This document shows positions 6,624 through 10,092 of a DNA stretch of 10,092 bases, piece by piece. A program made the position numbers and the translations under genes. Position 1 is the stretch's first letter, and each line of letters begins with the position of its first letter. Origin of the DNA: Burkholderiaceae bacterium (GTDB taxonomy: Bacteria; Pseudomonadota; Gammaproteobacteria; Burkholderiales; Burkholderiaceae); NCBI GenBank assembly GCA_947470165.1, contig CANISN010000042.1, positions 1 through 10,092 of the forward strand, given 5' to 3'. Below the pieces are notes generated by a model, which searched no databases, was not told the origin of the DNA, and worked only from the letters and a program-made list of their open reading frames with translations.

Positions 6624-8660
6624 ATGTCACATGCTGGCAATGCATCTGAGAAGATCAAAATAGTGGATGGCTGGTATGGTGAGCCTTCTGATAATCACGC
6701 TGATGGTGTTCTGAGTATTCTTAAACTACTCCATCTAGATGAGGCTACGCTATGCGCTGCAAGTAATATTGCGCGCACCCATGGCAAAGAAGCGCTCATC
6801 AAGTTGATTGGTGATGAGTCAGCCAAACTACTAATTGGCTATCGAGGGCTGAGACAGGCCCAAGCCAAGCTCGTTCGCAATGATGGTGGCTTGAGTATTT
6901 CTGGGCAAGAAGAAATGCTTAGAAAGATGCTACTCGCTTTTGGGGATGACTTGCGAGTGGTACTTATTTATCTTGCCTCACGTTTGCAAACCCTGCGCTG
7001 GATCACGCAAGAAAAAATTGAGATGCCTAGAGCTTGGGCACAAGAGATTCTGAATATTGATGCAAGCCTAGTAAATCGTTTGGGTATCTGGCAAATGAAA
7101 TGGGAGATGGAGGATTTAGCTTTTCGTATTCTATCTCCAGAGATTTATCGCGATATTGCGAAGATGTTGGATAGCAAGCGCATTGAGCGTGAATCTTTTA
7201 TTGGGCAAATTGTCAGTAGGCTTCAAGAGGAATTAAACGCTACTCATATTGAAGGTGAGGTTCAGGGTCGCCCTAAACATATTTATAGTATCTGGAAAAA
7301 GATGCAGGGCAAGTCATTAGATTTTGCCAATCTTTATGACGTCAGGGCATTCAGGGTGCTAGTTGATGATGTCAAATCTTGTTATGCCATTTTGGGGTTG
7401 GTCCATAACGTCTGGCAACCAGTGCCGCGTGAGTTTGATGACTACATTGCAAGGCCAAAACCTAACGGTTATCAGTCTTTACATACTGTGGTCATGGATG
7501 AGCATGGCACTGCATTTGAGATACAGGTGCGTACTAATGAGATGCATCGGCAAGCTGAGTATGGTCTGGCTGCACACTGGCGCTATAAGGAGGGCGCTTA
7601 TGTTGGTGCAGCAACTCTACCAAAAAATAAACCCACATCTAATAACCAAAGTACGCCAAACTCAAGCCAACAAACTGGTACGCATAGTGCAGCGGTTGCT
7701 TATGAGCGCCAAATTGCTTGGGCAAGGCAACTCATTTCTTGGAAAGAAGATGCTTGGGAGCAACTCAAGCATCATGAGATTGATGATCATATTTATGTTC
7801 TCACTCCATTGGGGAAAGTAATTTCTCTGGAGAAAGGTTCCTCGCCTATCGACTTTGCTTATGCGGTTCACACTGATCTGGGTCATCGCTGTCGCGGCGC
7901 TCGAGTAGATGGTGCGATGGTGCCATTAGATACGCCACTACAGAATGGCCAGACAATTGAAATCATTGCAGTGAAGCATGGTGGACCATCGCGTGATTGG
8001 ATTAGCCCTAGCCGCAATTACTTGCGTTCACAGCGTGCTCGCACACGTGTTCGCGCTTGGTTCAATGCCTTGGATGATGAGGAGGCTGGTACAAAGCCTG
8101 CTGAGGTTAAGGCAGAACCCAAGGCTGAAGCTAAAGTCATTACTCCTACTCCAGAAATCATACTCAAACAAAGTACTCGCAAGCAGGGGCATACAGGCGA
8201 TGTTTTAGTGGTTGGAGTGGATTCCTTACTCACACAACTCGCTCGCTGCTGCAGACCTGTCCCACCAGATGTGATTGCTGGTTTTGTGACTCAAGGTCGC
8301 GGCATCTCTATTCATCGACGTTCTTGTAAAACCTTTAGAGGACTTTTGGAGAGGGCGCCTGAGCGCGTTATTCAGACAGAATGGAATCGCTCTAACACTA
8401 GCCTTGCCTTAGCAAATGATTCAAAAAAGGTATTTCCAGCAGATTTGGCAGTCAGCGGTTTAGATCGCCCTGAACTCATGCGTGAGCTCTTTGAAATTCT
8501 GACAAGGCAGGGCGTGCATGTCATAGACCTGCGAAAATCTGTCAAACGAGGCTTAGCCCAGATTCTTTTAACTGTCGAAATTCATGACTCGGATGCCCTG
8601 CGAATCGTTCAAAACAGTCTTGAAGAGGTCAAAGGGGTGACTCAAGTTCGCCGCCGGTGA
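6624..8660 (+). CDS. relA: RelA-type (p)ppGpp synthetase (GTP pyrophosphokinase)
   Basis: RelA transfers pyrophosphate from ATP to GTP or GDP when uncharged tRNA sits on the ribosome, starting the stringent response. From ATG 6624 the protein has 678 residues (682 from TTG 6612), a little shorter than the E. coli enzyme (744). Order of domains: a degenerate N-terminal HD region (about 20-175) with no HDxxED hydrolase motif; a synthetase domain with YDVRAFRVLV (238-247), EFDDYIA (270-276), NGYQSLH (281-287) and FEIQVRT (298-304); TGS (about 387-452); a cysteine motif RCCRP (541-545) with HRRSC (564-568); and a C-terminal ACT domain (about 606-674). The acidic EFDD motif, in place of the RxKD of bifunctional SpoT/Rel, marks a synthetase-only enzyme. 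Two low-complexity linkers occur, Asn/Ser/Gln-rich (about 335-352) and Ala/Lys/Glu/Pro-rich (about 488-511). It is probably co-transcribed with the fusion gene 15 nt upstream. Confidence 0.96.
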   Translation: MSHAGNASEKIKIVDGWYGEPSDNHADGVLSILKLLHLDEATLCAASNIARTHGKEALIKLIGDESAKLLIGYRGLRQAQAKLVRNDGGLSISGQEEMLRKMLLAFGDDLRVVLIYLASRLQTLRWITQEKIEMPRAWAQEILNIDASLVNRLGIWQMKWEMEDLAFRILSPEIYRDIAKMLDSKRIERESFIGQIVSRLQEELNATHIEGEVQGRPKHIYSIWKKMQGKSLDFANLYDVRAFRVLVDDVKSCYAILGLVHNVWQPVPREFDDYIARPKPNGYQSLHTVVMDEHGTAFEIQVRTNEMHRQAEYGLAAHWRYKEGAYVGAATLPKNKPTSNNQSTPNSSQQTGTHSAAVAYERQIAWARQLISWKEDAWEQLKHHEIDDHIYVLTPLGKVISLEKGSSPIDFAYAVHTDLGHRCRGARVDGAMVPLDTPLQNGQTIEIIAVKHGGPSRDWISPSRNYLRSQRARTRVRAWFNALDDEEAGTKPAEVKAEPKAEAKVITPTPEIILKQSTRKQGHTGDVLVVGVDSLLTQLARCCRPVPPDVIAGFVTQGRGISIHRRSCKTFRGLLERAPERVIQTEWNRSNTSLALANDSKKVFPADLAVSGLDRPELMRELFEILTRQGVHVIDLRKSVKRGLAQILLTVEIHDSDALRIVQNSLEEVKGVTQVRRR

Positions 8661-8666
8661 TAAACT
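8637..8666 (+). promoter_or_regulatory. Candidate tRNA-Val promoter within the relA 3' end
   Basis: GTGACT (8637-8642, four of six to the -35 consensus) and TAAACT (8661-8666, four of six to the -10 consensus) are spaced by 18 bp. The relA stop codon (8658-8660) lies in the spacer. Transcription would begin around 8673, leaving a leader of about 6 nt for RNase P to remove. It is a by-eye match; read-through from relA is the alternative. Confidence 0.3.
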
Positions 8667-8678
8667 CTATGGCGATAT

Positions 8679-8755
8679 AGGCTCGTAGCTCAGCTGGTTA
8701 GAGCACCACCTTGACATGGTGGGGGTCGTTGGTTCGAGTCCAATCGAGCCTACCA
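8679..8755 (+). tRNA. tRNA-Val (anticodon GAC)
   Basis: The 77-nt sequence folds into a full cloverleaf. The acceptor stem is AGGCTCG (8679-8685) with CGAGCCT (8745-8751), followed by discriminator A and an encoded CCA (8753-8755). The D stem is GCTC/GAGC (8688-8691, 8701-8704). The anticodon stem is CCACC/GGTGG (8706-8710, 8718-8722) with loop TTGACAT, giving anticodon GAC at 8713-8715. The T arm is GTTGG-TTCGAGT-CCAAT (8728-8744) with one G-U pair. It reads valine codons GUC and GUU. It lies 18 nt after relA. Confidence 0.97.
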
Positions 8756-8773
8756 ACGAATAAAGACCCAAAA

Positions 8774-8810
8774 GAGCGCGGTTGCCGAAATGCTGCCGCG
8801 CTTTCTTTTT
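8774..8810 (+). terminator. Rho-independent terminator between tRNA-Val and thrS
   Basis: AGCGCGG (8775-8781) pairs with CCGCGCT (8796-8802) across a 14-nt loop; a G-T pair can extend it outward at 8774/8803. A T-rich run TTTCTTTTT (8802-8810) follows. It would end the tRNA-Val transcript, 18 nt after the tRNA. Its T-tract ends 23 nt before the thrS start, so it may work as a partial terminator or attenuator. Confidence 0.8.
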
Positions 8811-8833
8811 GGAAGTAAATTGATGGAGTTTTC

Positions 8834-10092
8834 ATGCTAGTAGTTACTTTGCCAGATGGATCAAAACGTGAGTTTGATGCTCCTGTTCGTGTCATTGATG
8901 TTGCGCAAAGCATCGGAAGTGGTCTTGCCAAAGCTGCATTAGGCGGCATTGTTGACGGTAAGATGGTCGATGCTAGCTTTGTGATCGATCAAGACAGTCA
9001 GCTCGCCATCATCACCGATAAAAATCCAGAAGCATTAGAGATTGTGCGTCACTCAACTGCTCACTTATTAGCTTACGCTGTTAAGGAGCTCTTTCCGGAA
9101 GCGCAGGTCACGATTGGTCCTGTGATCGAGAATGGTTTTTACTATGACTTTTCATTTCATCGTCCATTCACACCAGACGATTTAATCGCTCTTGAAAAGA
9201 AGATGACTGAGCTTGCTAAAAAAGATGAGCCAGTTATACGAGCAGTCATGCCCCGTGATGAGGCTGTTAAGTTTTTTAAAGATCAAGGCGAGAGCTACAA
9301 AGCAGAAATTATTTCGAGTATCCCGCAAGGTGAGGATGTTTCTTTATATGCGGAAGGCAAGTTCACTGACTTATGTCGCGGACCCCACGTACCATCTACT
9401 GGCAAGCTGAAGGTATTTAAGCTTTTAAGCGTTGCTGGTGCTTACTGGCGTGGCGATAGTAAGAATGAAATGCTGCAACGTATCTATGGCACCGCTTGGT
9501 TAAAAAAAGAAGATCAAGATGCGCATTTGCACATGCTTGAGGAAGCTGAGAAGCGTGATCATCGTCGCCTTGGCAAGTTTCTGGATTTATTTCACTTTCA
9601 GCCTGAAGCCCCAGGTCTCATTTTCTGGCATCCAAAAGGCTGGGCTATTTGGCAAGAGGTTGAGCAGTACATGCGCCGTGTTTATCAGCGTGCAGGTTAT
9701 CAAGAGGTTAAGGCGCCACAAATTCTAGATCGCGGTCTTTGGGAAAAGTCTGGTCACTGGGATAACTATAAAGAAAACATGTTTACGACTGAGTCGGAGA
9801 ATCGCGCTTACGCATTAAAGCCGATGAATTGCCCAGGACACATTCAGATTTTCAACTCCGGTTTACATAGTTATCGTGAGTTGCCATTACGTTACGGTGA
9901 GTTTGGTCAATGCCATCGCAATGAACCATCTGGCGCTTTGCATGGACTCATGCGCGTACGTGGCTTTACCCAAGATGATGGCCATATTTTCTGTACAGAA
10001 GATCAGATTCAGTCAGAAGTAGCTGCCTTTGATAAAGCTGTACGTGAGGTTTATCAAGATTTTGGCTTTACTGAAGTAGCTGTGAAGTTGGC
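8834..10092 (+). CDS. thrS: Threonine--tRNA ligase, N-terminal part (3' end outside window)
   Basis: ThrRS charges tRNA-Thr with threonine in the cytoplasm and edits mischarged serine. The frame stays open from ATG 8834 to the window edge, covering 419 codons of a protein normally near 640 residues. GGAG (8825-8828) lies 5 nt before the ATG. The N-terminal TGS domain (about 1-61) begins [14 protein letters not shown]. The editing domain shows H73 and H77 (HSTAH) and C181 and H185 (CRGPH), within one position of the E. coli residues. The catalytic core starts with [15 protein letters not shown]. The zinc ligand is C333 in MNCPGH, and motif 2 is [11 protein letters not shown] with R362, followed by [11 protein letters not shown]. 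The leader is too short to hold an E. coli-type thrS operator. In relatives infC-rpmI-rplT usually follow thrS; that region is not visible here. Confidence 0.97.
   Translation, partial: MLVVTLPDGSKREFDAPVRVIDVAQSIGSGLAKAALGGIVDGKMVDASFVIDQDSQLAIITDKNPEALEIVRHSTAHLLAYAVKELFPEAQVTIGPVIENGFYYDFSFHRPFTPDDLIALEKKMTELAKKDEPVIRAVMPRDEAVKFFKDQGESYKAEIISSIPQGEDVSLYAEGKFTDLCRGPHVPSTGKLKVFKLLSVAGAYWRGDSKNEMLQRIYGTAWLKKEDQDAHLHMLEEAEKRDHRRLGKFLDLFHFQPEAPGLIFWHPKGWAIWQEVEQYMRRVYQRAGYQEVKAPQILDRGLWEKSGHWDNYKENMFTTESENRAYALKPMNCPGHIQIFNSGLHSYRELPLRYGEFGQCHRNEPSGALHGLMRVRGFTQDDGHIFCTEDQIQSEVAAFDKAVREVYQDFGFTEVAVKL

Noticed and set aside
7363..7821. A 152-residue open frame in another plus-strand frame
   Set aside because: It lies within the relA synthetase and linker coding region. 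The amino acid composition is unlike a real protein (very rich in Met, Leu and Ser), and there is no family match.
8756..8833. E. coli-type thrS translational operator mimicking tRNA-Thr
   Set aside because: The only structure is a simple GC hairpin followed by a T-tract, and the remaining leader is 23 nt. No anticodon-like stem-loops for threonine are visible.
8698..8949. Minus-strand open frame whose C-terminal residues read LDWTRTNDPHHVKVVL
   Set aside because: This peptide is the reverse translation of the tRNA-Val gene, a well-known annotation artefact; the rest lies antisense to thrS.
1..10092. A mobile element, defence system or CRISPR array
   Set aside because: No transposase, integrase, phage, restriction or toxin families, no direct-repeat array and no terminal repeats could be seen. 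The tRNA-Val is followed by thrS, with no sign of an integrated element or a duplicated tRNA 3' end.

Overview
The window looks like core chromosome of a betaproteobacterium in the Burkholderiales, most likely a Polynucleobacter-like freshwater lineage. This rests on the protein family types, the moderate base composition, short intergenic gaps, and the order relA / tRNA-Val(GAC) / thrS, which I recall from Burkholderiales genomes. The taxonomic call is inference; no search was run. No transposase, integrase, CRISPR array or phage gene is visible.

Layout: (1) 1-237 is the 3' end of chorismate synthase (aroC). It is followed 31 nt later by an HcaT-like MFS transporter (269-1435). (2) Convergent to it, with only 17 nt between stop codons, is a complete electron-transfer-flavoprotein:ubiquinone oxidoreductase on the minus strand (1453-3123). 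(3) A 197-nt divergent intergenic region holds a spaced inverted repeat around a TATAGT box. (4) Genes for the two subunits of a succinyl-CoA:3-oxoacid CoA-transferase (3321-4019 and 4071-4721) end in a clear Rho-independent terminator (4745-4774). (5) Right after it lies the most unusual gene of the window (4788-6608), a single 606-residue reading frame joining a complete CDF-type zinc transporter to a complete alpha/beta hydrolase. (6) RelA-type (p)ppGpp synthetase follows 15 nt downstream (6624-8660), then tRNA-Val(GAC) (8679-8755), a second hairpin terminator (8774-8810), and threonyl-tRNA synthetase starting at 8834 and running off the right edge.

Functional themes: ETF-QO passes electrons from flavin dehydrogenases of fatty-acid and branched-chain amino-acid breakdown to ubiquinone, and the CoA-transferase activates acetoacetate, a product of the same pathways. 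Their divergent arrangement therefore makes metabolic sense. The right half combines the stringent-response enzyme RelA with translation genes (tRNA-Val, thrS).

Most of the window is ordinary housekeeping DNA. The points that deserve attention are the transporter-hydrolase fusion, the operator-like repeat between ETF-QO and the CoA-transferase, and two genes whose start codons lie only 13-23 nt beyond a terminator T-tract.
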